From: Rhodothermus bifroesti
Lineage (GTDB): Bacteria > Bacteroidota > Rhodothermia > Rhodothermales > Rhodothermaceae
NCBI RefSeq assembly: GCF_017908595.1
Contig: NZ_JAGKTL010000003.1
Location: 433,422 to 497,421 of the forward strand
Direction of reading: 5' to 3'
DNA length: 64,000 bases
Under the pieces are notes generated by a model. That model was not told the origin of the DNA. It saw only the letters and a list, made by a program, of their open reading frames with translations, and did not search any database. The translations under genes were made by a program, and so were the position numbers. The number at the start of each line of letters is the position of its first letter. The first letter of the stretch is position 1. Positions 1 through 8,699 of this stretch are shown here, one piece after another.

Positions 1-30
1 ACAAAAGGCAAGATGCATGCCATCTAAGGC

Positions 31-804
31 TTAGGAGGTTGGGCAAGAGGCTGCGTGGGTCGTTTTGCCGTGAAGGAGGGCATAGGCTAAGCGTTCAAAG
101 GCGTTACGCACGGGTCCGGGCTGTTGAACGGCTGGTTGCTGCATCAGCACGCTGCGGCGGATCTGGGTCGCGTAGGGTATCCAGCCTAGAAATGTTGGGG
201 TTTGGTGGAGGAAGTGCTGCGTTAGGGTAGCGAAGCGATCGGCAATGCTGCGGGCTTCGGCTTCGGTATCGGCAAAGTTAACGACGCAGCTAAGTGGATA
301 GTGGGGAGCGTGCTGCCACAGCAGTTTGCATAGTCGATAGGCATCGGCTATGGCGGTTGGTTCTCCCACCAGCAGCAGCAAGCCCAGGTCTGCGCGATCC
401 AAGGCCCAGCGCACTGCGCCTTCGGTACCAGCTGGGGCATCCAATAGCACAATGGTGTGGTTGTGGCGCAGTTCTTTTAGCAGCCAGTCCAGCGTGGCGT
501 AGAGCTCCTCCTGCTGTCCATCTGCTTGTCCGGCTTCGGTCACGGCCTGAACCAGGGTAAGGCCGCTGCTTGTAGGATGCAGCACGTCTTCAAGGGTGGC
601 CTGGTCCCGCATGAGGTCTAGCACACTGGCTGCAGGGGATTCGTTCAGCAGGATGCTACAAGCACCTTGGCCAAAATCGACGTCTACTAGGGCTACGCGT
701 TCGCCCTGCATAGCCAGCGTTTCCGCTAGGTTAACGGCGAGAACGCTTTTGCCTACGCCTCCTTTTCCACTGACTACAGCAACAACTGTTGAACGGCGTT
801 TCAT
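31..804 (-). CDS. flhG: Flagellar number/placement ATPase FlhG (MinD/ParA family)
   Basis: MinD-type ATPase that, with FlhF, sets flagellar number and position at the membrane. The deviant Walker A box KGGVGKS (residues 14-20, signature Lys14) is followed by the VALVDVDFGQG segment expected of the family. At 257 residues it is short, because it begins directly at the P-loop strand and lacks the N-terminal DQAxxLR helix by which classic FlhG stimulates the FlhF GTPase. The start is firm: an in-frame TAA lies one codon upstream of the ATG. It follows flhF by 3 bases as the last complete gene of the fli/flh run. Eight bases past its stop an ATG at position 23 (minus) could begin the next gene, where fliA often sits, but only a few codons are visible. 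Confidence 0.93.
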   Translation of the reverse strand: MKRRSTVVAVVSGKGGVGKSVLAVNLAETLAMQGERVALVDVDFGQGACSILLNESPAASVLDLMRDQATLEDVLHPTSSGLTLVQAVTEAGQADGQQEELYATLDWLLKELRHNHTIVLLDAPAGTEGAVRWALDRADLGLLLLVGEPTAIADAYRLCKLLWQHAPHYPLSCVVNFADTEAEARSIADRFATLTQHFLHQTPTFLGWIPYATQIRRSVLMQQPAVQQPGPVRNAFERLAYALLHGKTTHAASCPTS

Positions 805-807
805 AGG

Positions 808-2043
808 TTACAACCGAAGTAGCTGCTCAATATAGGCAGTAGGTGAGAACGCTTCTAGGCTTTCAGGCACGCGGCTGCCGCTCGATAGGCAAACAACGGG
901 TCGGGCTAAGGCTACAAGCCAGTCGTAGAGCCGACCAGGCCGTCGCACTTCGTCCCAGTGCGTGAGCACCAACGCATCGGGCGACAGCGGTAGCCGCTGC
1001 AGGAATTCTGGCGGTAAGTCTTCGAGGTTGGTCGTAGCATTGAGCGTAAAGAGTACCTGAAGGGGTACAATCGGCGACAGGAGCTGCCGCAGCTGCAGCA
1101 GAAGACGACGTGCTGGCCCTTCCAGGAGAGGAAGCGAAGGCGTGTCGATCAGCACCTGATCAAAACCTTGTAGGCGTCGAAGGGCGGCCGCCATCTCATC
1201 AGGCCTACTAACTGTCTGGACGGGCAGCTCAAAACGGCGATACAGATCTACAGGGCTGATATAAGGCTGGGATTCAACCTCCTCTGGCATGAGAACCAAC
1301 ACGGCCACCAAGCGCCTGCCAAAGAAACCTGGATGCCGGGCCAATTTAAGCACGACAGAGGTTTTGCCTGAACCAGCTGCGCCAATGCATACCAATGTGC
1401 CTTGCAATGGTCGAGGCGTGGTGGGCGAAAGTTGGCGTCGCATTTCACGCGCTAGGGCCCAGCGCAACTGCTCTTCGGGCTGCTCTGGGTCAAATCCTTG
1501 GGCAAGAAGCCGGTCAAAGAGCCGGATAACCGTAGCGGAGCGCAACCCCTGGCGCAGCAGCTCTGTGGCCAGCGGATGTGCCAGCCAGCGATGCGAGGTG
1601 CCTACCAGCGCGCTTCCCAACTGTCGCTCCAGCCGTGCCAGTCGACGGCTGAGACGTTCTAGCTGGACCTCTGCCGAACCCGCCGTAGCACTAGGCGCAG
1701 GTGCTGGAGGTGCTGTGCGTTGCGGAAAAAGTTGCCCGCGCCCGTTTAACGTAGCGGCCGGCTTTTCCGGGCTTGCCTGCGGGGCTACAAGCACCTCTGC
1801 AGTGTCGTTTGCCGCAGGTGTCGTTTTCCCGACCGCTTTTTGTGCTCGAGCCAGCGCAGCTCCATAGCCATAAGGGAGCGCTTCGGGCATCTCAAGCCGC
1901 TCGTCCACCATAATCGTAATGCGGGCCGGCTGATCTCCTTGAGGAGGAATAGATTCCAGCAACACCACGTCGTCGCCAAAGCGGCGGCGCGCTTCTAGCA
2001 AGGCAGCCTGAATGGTTGCTCCAGTGAGTGTTTGAATGCGCAT
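808..2043 (-). CDS. flhF: Divergent FlhF, SRP-type flagellar GTPase
   Basis: SRP-family GTPase that marks the site of flagellar assembly. The N-terminal 50 residues (MRIQTLTG, then a helix ending FGDDVVLLE) match the FlhF B domain; a proline/alanine-rich linker follows and the NG domain begins near residue 150. G1 is intact (GAAGSGKT, residues 221-228). Other conserved FlhF motifs are not: the TTDTYR segment after G1 is replaced by a stretch reading LVLMPEEVESQP, G3 is DTPSL instead of DTAGR, and G4 is THWDE instead of TKxDE. Nucleotide hydrolysis or specificity may therefore be altered. Lies between flhA and flhG, as usual for this gene. Confidence 0.88.
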   Translation of the reverse strand: MRIQTLTGATIQAALLEARRRFGDDVVLLESIPPQGDQPARITIMVDERLEMPEALPYGYGAALARAQKAVGKTTPAANDTAEVLVAPQASPEKPAATLNGRGQLFPQRTAPPAPAPSATAGSAEVQLERLSRRLARLERQLGSALVGTSHRWLAHPLATELLRQGLRSATVIRLFDRLLAQGFDPEQPEEQLRWALAREMRRQLSPTTPRPLQGTLVCIGAAGSGKTSVVLKLARHPGFFGRRLVAVLVLMPEEVESQPYISPVDLYRRFELPVQTVSRPDEMAAALRRLQGFDQVLIDTPSLPLLEGPARRLLLQLRQLLSPIVPLQVLFTLNATTNLEDLPPEFLQRLPLSPDALVLTHWDEVRRPGRLYDWLVALARPVVCLSSGSRVPESLEAFSPTAYIEQLLRL

Positions 2044-2064
2044 GGTTTAAGCTAAAGGCATGCA

Positions 2065-4158
2065 CTAAGGAAGCCGCAATTGCTCGACAACTTCTACACG
2101 GACATCCGGTAATAAATCGTTGTAGGACAGTATGTTAAGGTCTGAAACTGAAGGTGTTAAGAAGCTATACAACACCGGTCGGAGTACCGGTGAGGTAAGC
2201 AGGATAGGCGGACGCCCTTCGCTCAGCATGCGTTTGGTGAGGCGGTCTGCCTCTTTGAGCAGGCGATCCGCCTGTCGTGGCTCCAAGCCCAGGGTACTAG
2301 GATGCAGTTCTCCTGCCTCGGCTTGGTGTAGCAAGTGCCGTTCCAATACAGGATCCAGCACAAAGGCGTAGATGGCGCCGTCTTGAGACAGGAATTGGCG
2401 CGTGATGGTAGGCGCTAAGGCATGTCGCACGTACTCGGTCAGCACATCCAGGTTTTTTGTGCTAGTGGCATGGTCGGCCAGTGTCTCGAGAATGGCGACC
2501 AAGTCTCGTATAGGGATGCGTTCGCGCAGCAGCTTTTTGAGCACTTTTTGGATAGCGCCCAGGCTGAGTAAGCCTGGGGTGAGCTCCTCAATCAATGCCG
2601 GGTGTGTTTCTTTGACCTTTTCGAGCAGCTTTTTGACTTCTTGACGGTCTAAGAGCTGGTGTGCATGTTTGCGGAGTACTTCCAGGAGGTGGGTGGTGAT
2701 GACCGCAGGCGCTTCGACCACCGTCAAGCCCAGGCGTTCTGCCTCAGATAGGTTGCGCTCGGCTACCCAGAGTGCAGGCAGACCAAACGTTGGATCTTGC
2801 GTACGCAGTCCAGGTGGGGTTTCTTCAAGCCCTTCCGGCAAGAGGGCCAGGTAGTAGCCCGGAAGCACTTCCCCTTCGGCAACCGGATTGCCCCGAAGTT
2901 TGATGACGTAACGGTTAGCACCTAAGCGCAGGTTGTCTCGAATGCGCACTGGAGGAATGACGATACCCAACTCTAAAGCCAGTTGCTGGCGCAGCACTTT
3001 GACGCGATCCAGCAAATCGCCATGTTGATTGGGATCTACAAGGGGAATCAGGCCGTAGCCGATTTCTAGCTCTAACGGATCCACAAAAAGCAACGCCGTA
3101 GGGTCTTCGACAGGTTGGGGTTGGGACGGAGGCGTTTCGGGTTGCTGGGCGCCCACTTTTTCCTGCATCTCAGCTTGCCGTCGTTGAAACCCCAAAAGCA
3201 ATGTAGCACCTGCCAACATCCAGAAAGGCAGTAGTGGCAACCCGGGAACCAACCCCAACAGTACCAAAAAGCTGCCTGTGATCAGTAACGGATAAGAGCG
3301 TTTGAAGAGCTGTCCCTTGAAGTCCTCGGCCAGGTTCGATTCGCCGCTGGCGCGTGAGACGATGATGCCTGCCGCGGTAGAAATCAACAGCGCCGGAATT
3401 TGGGAAACCAGGCCATCGCCGATCGAAAGAAGCATGAAGTTCTGGGCTGCTTCGGCGGCCGACATGCCCTGTTGAAAAACGCCAACTAAAAAACCCCCAA
3501 CGATGTTGACCGCCGTAATGACTAGTCCCGCGATGGCGTCGCCGCGTACGAATTTGCTCGCGCCGTCCATAGCCCCGTAAAAGTCGGCTTCTCGGGCGAT
3601 TTCTTCGCGGCGGCGCCGGGCTTCCGTTTCGTCAATGAGCCCAGCGTTTAGGTCGGCGTCGATCGCCATCTGTTTGCCTGGTAAGGCATCGAGCGTAAAG
3701 CGTGCCGCAACCTCTGCAATGCGGCCAGAGCCTTTGGTGATTACTACAAAGTTGATGATCACCAGTACGATAAAAATGATGGCCCCTACCACATAGTTGC
3801 CAGCTACGACGAACTGCCCAAAGGCGCTAATCAGTGCACCGGCCTTGCCTTCGCTAAGGATGAGTCGCGTGGAGGCTACGTTCAGCGAGAGGCGGAACAG
3901 GGTGGTAAGCAGCAGTAAGCCCGGAAAAATCGCAAATTCTAGCGGTCTGGCGGCATAAAAAGCCGTGAGCAAAATGGCCAAACTGATCGTAATGTTGGTG
4001 GCTAGCAGAACGTCGAGCAGAAACGGGGGCAGCGGCACCAGCATCACAAACAGGATAAAAACGACGCTACTGGCCAAAAAAGCCTCGGTATTGACCCGGC
4101 GAAGCAGCGTGCCCACGGGTGTGGCCGGCGTATTCGTGACAGAGACAAGGTTTGCCAT
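2065..4158 (-). CDS. flhA: Flagellar export gate protein FlhA
   Basis: Inner-membrane component of the flagellar type III export gate; its cytoplasmic domain docks chaperone-substrate complexes and couples export to the proton motive force. The 697 residues fit the family. About eight hydrophobic segments fill the first 320 residues, with the FlhA/InvA (FHIPEP-type) loop containing DALPGKQMAIDADLNAG between them, followed by a soluble C-terminal domain. A clear Shine-Dalgarno (aaaggag) precedes the ATG. It sits 22 bases after flhB and 21 bases before flhF, so all three are probably on one message. Confidence 0.98.
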   Translation of the reverse strand: MANLVSVTNTPATPVGTLLRRVNTEAFLASSVVFILFVMLVPLPPFLLDVLLATNITISLAILLTAFYAARPLEFAIFPGLLLLTTLFRLSLNVASTRLILSEGKAGALISAFGQFVVAGNYVVGAIIFIVLVIINFVVITKGSGRIAEVAARFTLDALPGKQMAIDADLNAGLIDETEARRRREEIAREADFYGAMDGASKFVRGDAIAGLVITAVNIVGGFLVGVFQQGMSAAEAAQNFMLLSIGDGLVSQIPALLISTAAGIIVSRASGESNLAEDFKGQLFKRSYPLLITGSFLVLLGLVPGLPLLPFWMLAGATLLLGFQRRQAEMQEKVGAQQPETPPSQPQPVEDPTALLFVDPLELEIGYGLIPLVDPNQHGDLLDRVKVLRQQLALELGIVIPPVRIRDNLRLGANRYVIKLRGNPVAEGEVLPGYYLALLPEGLEETPPGLRTQDPTFGLPALWVAERNLSEAERLGLTVVEAPAVITTHLLEVLRKHAHQLLDRQEVKKLLEKVKETHPALIEELTPGLLSLGAIQKVLKKLLRERIPIRDLVAILETLADHATSTKNLDVLTEYVRHALAPTITRQFLSQDGAIYAFVLDPVLERHLLHQAEAGELHPSTLGLEPRQADRLLKEADRLTKRMLSEGRPPILLTSPVLRPVLYSFLTPSVSDLNILSYNDLLPDVRVEVVEQLRLP

Positions 4159-4180
4159 ATACTCCTTTTAGGCCGAAGGA

Positions 4181-5257
4181 TTAGACCTGTGCGTGGGGGT
4201 TGCGGCCACGCTGGCGGTAGATCTCAGCCAGGATGGTGGCCACAGCCAGGTAGAGCTCTTCGGGGATTTCGTGCTCTTCAGGCACGCTATGATACAAAGC
4301 CCTTGCCAAAGGCGGGTCTTCAACGATCGGAATGTTGTAGGCCTGCGCCAAGGCTTTGATGCGCAAGGCGCGTTTGCGGATGCCTTTGGCCATCACGCGG
4401 GGTGCTGGGGCTTCTGTAGGATCGTAGCGCAGCGCAACCGCATAATGCGTCGGGTTTGTCACCACAAAGTCAGAACGCAATACCGCATGGTCGAGCCGCC
4501 GCTTGCGGAGGAGCTCACGCGCTTTTTTGAGGCGACGGCTTTTGACCAAGGGGTCGCCTTCCAGCTCTCGGTACTCATCTTTGAGCTCCTGAGCCGTCAT
4601 TTTGAGATCCTGGCGATAGCGCCATTTCTCATAAGCAAAGTCGGCAGCCGATAGCAGCAGCAATGCGCCTAGCGCAAATGCGCTCAACTGCAGCATCCAG
4701 CGCCCTAGGTTTTGCACAATCACTTCCAGGGGATAAAGGTGGAGGAGCAGGATTTCAGGTAAATGACGCGCAATGACGAAATAGGCAATCGGGCCCACGA
4801 TGGCTACTTTGAGCAGTGCTTTGAGCAAATTAAACAGGCCGCGTGAAGAAAATAGCCGCTGCAAGCCCTTTGCCGGGCTCACCCGTTCTGGCTTTGGCGC
4901 TAAGGGCTTGGCAGTGGGATGCCAGCCGGTTTGCCAGACGTTGACCGCAAAAGCCAATACAAATAGTAAAGCCATAAAAGGAAGCAGCAAGCGGCCTGCC
5001 ACCTGAAGCGCATCCTGCACAGCCAGAGCAACCGAGGAGGCCTGCAGGGGGAAAAAGGGTGCACTGGCCAAATAGCGCCGCATGGCCTGCTGCAACAGAG
5101 CAAAAGCATAGGGCAAGCCTAAAGTCAGGATCGCCAGAGCGCCTATGAGCAGCGCAACAGCTGTGGCTTCCTGCGACCGAAAGACACTGCCCTCCTCGCG
5201 TGCTTTTTGCAAACGGCGCGGTGTAGGGTCAAATTGCTTTTGGTCGCGTTCGGGCAT
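4181..5257 (-). CDS. flhB: Flagellar export switch protein FlhB
   Basis: Membrane export protein that switches substrate specificity from rod/hook to filament proteins. It has a charged N-terminus (DPTPRRLQKAREEG), four membrane segments within about residues 30-210, then a cytoplasmic domain. The autocleavage site NPTH is at residues 268-271, close to position 269 in E. coli FlhB. Length (358) is normal. FliK, the ruler that triggers the switch, is encoded in the hook operon at 22193-24304. A 111-base gap separates it from fliR, the largest gap in this part of the run; no confident promoter is visible there. Confidence 0.98.
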   Translation of the reverse strand: MPERDQKQFDPTPRRLQKAREEGSVFRSQEATAVALLIGALAILTLGLPYAFALLQQAMRRYLASAPFFPLQASSVALAVQDALQVAGRLLLPFMALLFVLAFAVNVWQTGWHPTAKPLAPKPERVSPAKGLQRLFSSRGLFNLLKALLKVAIVGPIAYFVIARHLPEILLLHLYPLEVIVQNLGRWMLQLSAFALGALLLLSAADFAYEKWRYRQDLKMTAQELKDEYRELEGDPLVKSRRLKKARELLRKRRLDHAVLRSDFVVTNPTHYAVALRYDPTEAPAPRVMAKGIRKRALRIKALAQAYNIPIVEDPPLARALYHSVPEEHEIPEELYLAVATILAEIYRQRGRNPHAQV

Positions 5258-5368
5258 ACCTCAAGCGGTTCCGTGCTTTCTCGTTACCACAGGTGAAAAA
5301 ACAGTGCCGCCTGGATAAACGCGTTTCCCAATGCCCATAACACCTGCCCCAGAGGGAAAACCTTTCCT

Positions 5369-6145
5369 TTAGCGCGGCACAATGGCTTCAAGCAGGCGCA
5401 GCAAGGTGTTTTCCAGGTCCCCAAGTAGCGAGAACATCAGCGGGAAGAAATGCTGCACGTAAAAAACGGCAACCCCTAAGCCCACCAGCAGCTTGAGCGG
5501 CAGGGCAATGGAAAACAGGTCAGCTTGCGGCACAATCCGTGCAAAGATCCCTAAAGCCACATCAATGAGCAAGATAGTGACCAAAAACGGAGCTGCCAGC
5601 CGAAAGGCCAGTACGAGAAACTCCCAGGCCCAGTGCAGGAGCAAAGGGCTACTTCCAGCCAAATAGGCACCGGCTAAAGGCACAACGTCAAACGAGCGGA
5701 CCAGCACGCGCACTACGGCATGGTGACCTTCTAGGAGTACAAACACCATTAGTGTAGTTAGCGATAGCAGCCGGCCTAGGGGATTGGTACTGTGGGCCTC
5801 CAGGGGATTAAACACCTGTGCCATGTGCAGGCCGACTTGAAAGCCAATAAGGTCGCTGGCCATTTCAACGGCCCAAAAAACGACATGTGCGGCAAAGCCC
5901 AGCAGCACGCCGGTTAGGGCTTCAATGGCTACCGCTACCATAAAGCCGAGGGCTTGATCAACGTGGGGAGGTAAAGGCGTGCGTACCAGACCTGAAAGGC
6001 TGTAGGCCAGCAGTACCGCCAGTAGAAGACGCACACGAACGGGGATGGCCAGTTGCCCAAAAAGCGGCGCAGTCAGCAATACGCCGCTGATCCGTACAAA
6101 CACCAACAACACGCGAAGCAAGTATTCGGGATTCAGCAGCGGCAT
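5369..6145 (-). CDS. fliR: Flagellar export channel protein FliR
   Basis: Part of the FliPQR export channel in the MS ring. The 258 residues carry multiple hydrophobic helices and family landmarks: an N-terminal helix around VLLVFVRISGVLLTAPLFG, then EMASDLIGFQVG and the segment ending PQADLFSIALPLKLLVG. It starts 3 bases after the fliQ stop, in the conserved order fliP-fliQ-fliR-flhB-flhA. Confidence 0.97.
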   Translation of the reverse strand: MPLLNPEYLLRVLLVFVRISGVLLTAPLFGQLAIPVRVRLLLAVLLAYSLSGLVRTPLPPHVDQALGFMVAVAIEALTGVLLGFAAHVVFWAVEMASDLIGFQVGLHMAQVFNPLEAHSTNPLGRLLSLTTLMVFVLLEGHHAVVRVLVRSFDVVPLAGAYLAGSSPLLLHWAWEFLVLAFRLAAPFLVTILLIDVALGIFARIVPQADLFSIALPLKLLVGLGVAVFYVQHFFPLMFSLLGDLENTLLRLLEAIVPR

Positions 6146-6148
6146 GCG

Positions 6149-6418
6149 TTAGCGGGAAACGTTCGGAATAAACTGCAGCACGTGCACCGTAAAATCGGTC
6201 AACATCTGTAACATCCAAGGAGCTAAAAGCAGCAGCACCAAACCAACTGCCAAAATTTTGGGTACATAGCTAAGCGTCATCTCTTGTACCGAAGTAATGG
6301 CTTGTAGCAGGCTGACCACCAGGCCAACCACTAAGGCTACGCCTAGCAAAGGACCCACAAGCAGTAGGGCGGTTTTTAGGGCTTCCTGAATCCAGTACAA
6401 CGCAACGTCGCTATTCAT
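6149..6418 (-). CDS. fliQ: Flagellar export channel protein FliQ
   Basis: Two-helix membrane protein of the FliPQR export channel. The reading frame is open further upstream, into the end of fliP, but the ATG at 6418 gives an 89-residue product starting MNSDVALYWIQEAL, exactly the family length and N-terminus. The second helix region contains the typical ITSVQEMTLSYVPKI segment. Start choice is by homology and by avoiding overlap with fliP. Confidence 0.96.
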   Translation of the reverse strand: MNSDVALYWIQEALKTALLLVGPLLGVALVVGLVVSLLQAITSVQEMTLSYVPKILAVGLVLLLLAPWMLQMLTDFTVHVLQFIPNVSR

Positions 6419-6434
6419 AGCAGCAAAAGCGGTT

Positions 6435-7226
6435 TTAGGTACCCAAGTAGCCGCGAACGACCGATTCCACAATCAAGTACCAGCCGTCGGCAAGCACAAA
6501 CAGCAAAAGCTTAAGCGGCAGCGAAATCATCACGGGCGGTAGCATCATCATGCCCATGCTCATCAGCACGCTGGCTACAATCAGGTCAACCAGCAGAAAC
6601 GGCAGAAAAATCATAAAACCGATTTGGAAAGCGATCCGGAGCTCGCTAATCACAAAGGCAGGTACCAAAATGTAAAACGGCACATCTTCGGGGCGATCGA
6701 AGGCTTCGATGCGTGCCAGGTCCATAAAAAGCATAAGGTCTTTTTCACGTGTTTGCCGAAGCATGAAGGTGCGCAGCGGGGCGGCAGCACGCTCCAGCGC
6801 TTCTTTTTGCGTAATCTGCTTGTCTAAGTAGGGCCGTAGCGCTTGCTTGTGGATTTGGTCAAACACAGGATGCATGATAAACAGGGTTAAAAAAAGCGCT
6901 AGGCCGATGAGCACTTGCGTTGGCGGCGACTGCTGCAGGCCCAGGGCTGTACGCAGAATGCTAAAAACAACAACCAGGCGGGTAAAGCTGGTGGTTAGAA
7001 TAATAATTGCGGGGGCCAGCGAAAGAATGGTTAAAAGCAGGAGCAGCTGGAGTGGCAGCTCGAAGTCTTCGTTTTCGCCCAGTCGAATCTGAGGCAATGG
7101 ACCCAGAAGGGACCCTGAGCTTGGTGGGGTGGTTTGCTGAGTGGGTGCCGACTGAGCAAGGGCCGGCGAAAGGAGTGGCCCGCTGAGCAGCCCGATAAGG
7201 AGAAGTACGGGGCACGCACGTAGCAT
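6435..7226 (-). CDS. fliP: Flagellar export channel protein FliP
   Basis: Core subunit of the export channel. It has a cleavable-looking signal peptide (about residues 1-24, ending PALAQ), then four membrane segments with family hallmarks such as TSFTRLVVVFSILRTALGLQ, LALFLTLFIMHPVFD, and a C-terminal segment rich in methionine (MSMGMMMLPP). The length of 263 is normal. It is followed by fliQ and preceded by fliO, as in most flagellar clusters. Confidence 0.98.
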   Translation of the reverse strand: MLRACPVLLLIGLLSGPLLSPALAQSAPTQQTTPPSSGSLLGPLPQIRLGENEDFELPLQLLLLLTILSLAPAIIILTTSFTRLVVVFSILRTALGLQQSPPTQVLIGLALFLTLFIMHPVFDQIHKQALRPYLDKQITQKEALERAAAPLRTFMLRQTREKDLMLFMDLARIEAFDRPEDVPFYILVPAFVISELRIAFQIGFMIFLPFLLVDLIVASVLMSMGMMMLPPVMISLPLKLLLFVLADGWYLIVESVVRGYLGT

Positions 7227-7241
7227 AGCAGCTTGCAGCGG

Positions 7242-7763
7242 TCAGCGACTTAGGGAAACAGGGAGAGACTCCAACAAGCGGGCAAAGGTCGCAGCGCGCA
7301 CCGCCTCACTGGTTGTTTCGGTTCGCAGTTCAGCCGGTAAAGGTAGACTTTTGAGTAGGGTAATGTGATGGGCTGTTACGCCTAGCACCAACAGTTCCTC
7401 CCCACAAGCCACAAGCCGGATTTGCTGGCCTGGACCCAATGAAAGCTGCCCAAGGGGGCGAAGCAGCATAGTGTTGGCTGCAGGGGTAACCCGCCGGCGC
7501 AAGTGCAGCGCCCACAGCGCACCACCTGCCAAGACGATAAGAATCAGAAAGTAGCGTAGTAAAAAGCCAGGTTCTGCAGTTGGTGCATGCTGCTGTGAGA
7601 ACGTTGTGGGATCCGCTGCATCGGCTGGAATTGGAGGGGGACCTGAAGGGGCTGTGGCCCATTGCCACAGGGCCCAAAGGACAAATAACCCCGCAATGAA
7701 AAGCAGCAGGCGCCGCCATGGGGCGGGGATCTGCTGCACAGCACGACTTATAAGCGATGGCAT
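7242..7763 (-). CDS. fliO: FliO-like flagellar assembly protein
   Basis: Small membrane protein that helps stabilise FliP during assembly of the export channel. The call rests mainly on position (fliN-fliO-fliP) and architecture: a short N-terminal hydrophobic segment, a low-complexity proline-rich stretch, a second membrane helix (FLLRYFLILIVLAGGALWALHL), then a FliO-type beta-rich tail (LGPGQQIRLVACGEELLVLGVT). An in-frame TTG lies upstream at 7787, but the ATG at 7763 (173 aa) is preferred. Confidence 0.82.
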   Translation of the reverse strand: MPSLISRAVQQIPAPWRRLLLFIAGLFVLWALWQWATAPSGPPPIPADAADPTTFSQQHAPTAEPGFLLRYFLILIVLAGGALWALHLRRRVTPAANTMLLRPLGQLSLGPGQQIRLVACGEELLVLGVTAHHITLLKSLPLPAELRTETTSEAVRAATFARLLESLPVSLSR

Positions 7764-7826
7764 GGCACAGCGTGGATGAGGCTCCAAGACTTCTAGGGCT
7801 TAGAGCGAACACTGTGCCAGGAACAC

Positions 7827-8699
7827 TTAGATGAGCGTCTTTTCGCGCTGGCGACTGCCCGTAACCAAGTTGGTGATGCGTACGCCAAATTGCTCGTCAA
7901 TGACAACAGCCTCACCTTCGGCAATAAGCCGTCCGTTGGCATAAATTTCCAGCGGCTCCCCGACCAATTTTTCCAGCTCAATAATGCTTCCGGTCGTTAG
8001 GCGTAACACATCGGCCAACGGTAGACGACGCCGACCCAGTTCAACAACTACTTCGAGCTCAACATCGGCTAGGAGCTCAAAATTGCCTTTGAACCCTCCG
8101 TTGCCAATGCGCTCTGGCCCCAAGTCTTTAAACGATGCCGGGCGCACCTCGACGGTAGCACCACCTGGACGGGATGCTGCGCCTGCATCGGTGGTCGATG
8201 TTTTCTCAGCTACACCAGGAGGAAGCAGCAAAAAGCCGTTATGACGGGTCTCACCAATGTGCAAAGTAAAAGGCAGACGGATAAATGCGGTTGGGAGCGC
8301 ATCCGGAAGGGAAGCCTTTGTGGTAGGAAAGTTTACTGAAAACGATACTTCAGGCAAACGAACTCCGTCAGCAGCCAAAGCGTTGCGGAGCGCGCCATAG
8401 CCTTGGGCAGCTACTTCACTGAGTAAGTCTGCACTACCGGCATCCCCTGCCTGAAGGCTTTCGTTAAGCATGGCTTGGGCCAGCAGGGGTACCCAGTCTG
8501 GTTGTAGGGCAATTGCAAAAGGCGCCGGTATACCCCAAATCAACACATGTTGCTGGCTAAGCGTAGGCAGCTGACTGGTCTCTACCGAAGACGGCTCTCC
8601 CAGCTCTAGGTTCAAGGATTGTCCTAGGAGCGTTTGTAAAAAGGCTTGCAATGCCTCTCGGGTGGCATCAAGCCGCGGAAGCGCGCGAGGCAAGCTCAT
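7827..8699 (-). CDS. fliN: Flagellar C-ring protein FliN, long form
   Basis: Switch/C-ring protein. The last 80 residues are a clear FliN (SpoA-fold) domain: ELEVVVELGRRRLPLADVLRL, then SIIELEKLVGEPLEIYANG and a closing GVRITNLV. At 290 residues it is about twice the length of a minimal FliN. Residues 1-190 form an extra domain that may resemble the FliM/FliY middle domain, but I see no CheC/CheX phosphatase signature and no N-terminal EIDALL peptide, so FliY is not claimed. Its ATG lies 32 bases inside the end of fliM, suggesting translational coupling. Confidence 0.9.
   Translation of the reverse strand: MSLPRALPRLDATREALQAFLQTLLGQSLNLELGEPSSVETSQLPTLSQQHVLIWGIPAPFAIALQPDWVPLLAQAMLNESLQAGDAGSADLLSEVAAQGYGALRNALAADGVRLPEVSFSVNFPTTKASLPDALPTAFIRLPFTLHIGETRHNGFLLLPPGVAEKTSTTDAGAASRPGGATVEVRPASFKDLGPERIGNGGFKGNFELLADVELEVVVELGRRRLPLADVLRLTTGSIIELEKLVGEPLEIYANGRLIAEGEAVVIDEQFGVRITNLVTGSRQREKTLI

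Noticed and set aside
1..30. Partial fliA or other gene entering at the left edge
   Set aside because: Two ATG codons are present on the minus strand (positions 23 and 18), but fewer than eight codons are visible, so nothing can be identified.
808..2043. Calling the FlhF gene a pseudogene
   Set aside because: The frame is intact over a normal length with a good P-loop and N-terminal domain. Divergent motifs suggest altered function, not decay.
5258..5368. Sigma-54 promoter before flhB
   Set aside because: The best match on the minus strand (CGGCACTGTTTTTTCAC) lacks a proper -12 element.
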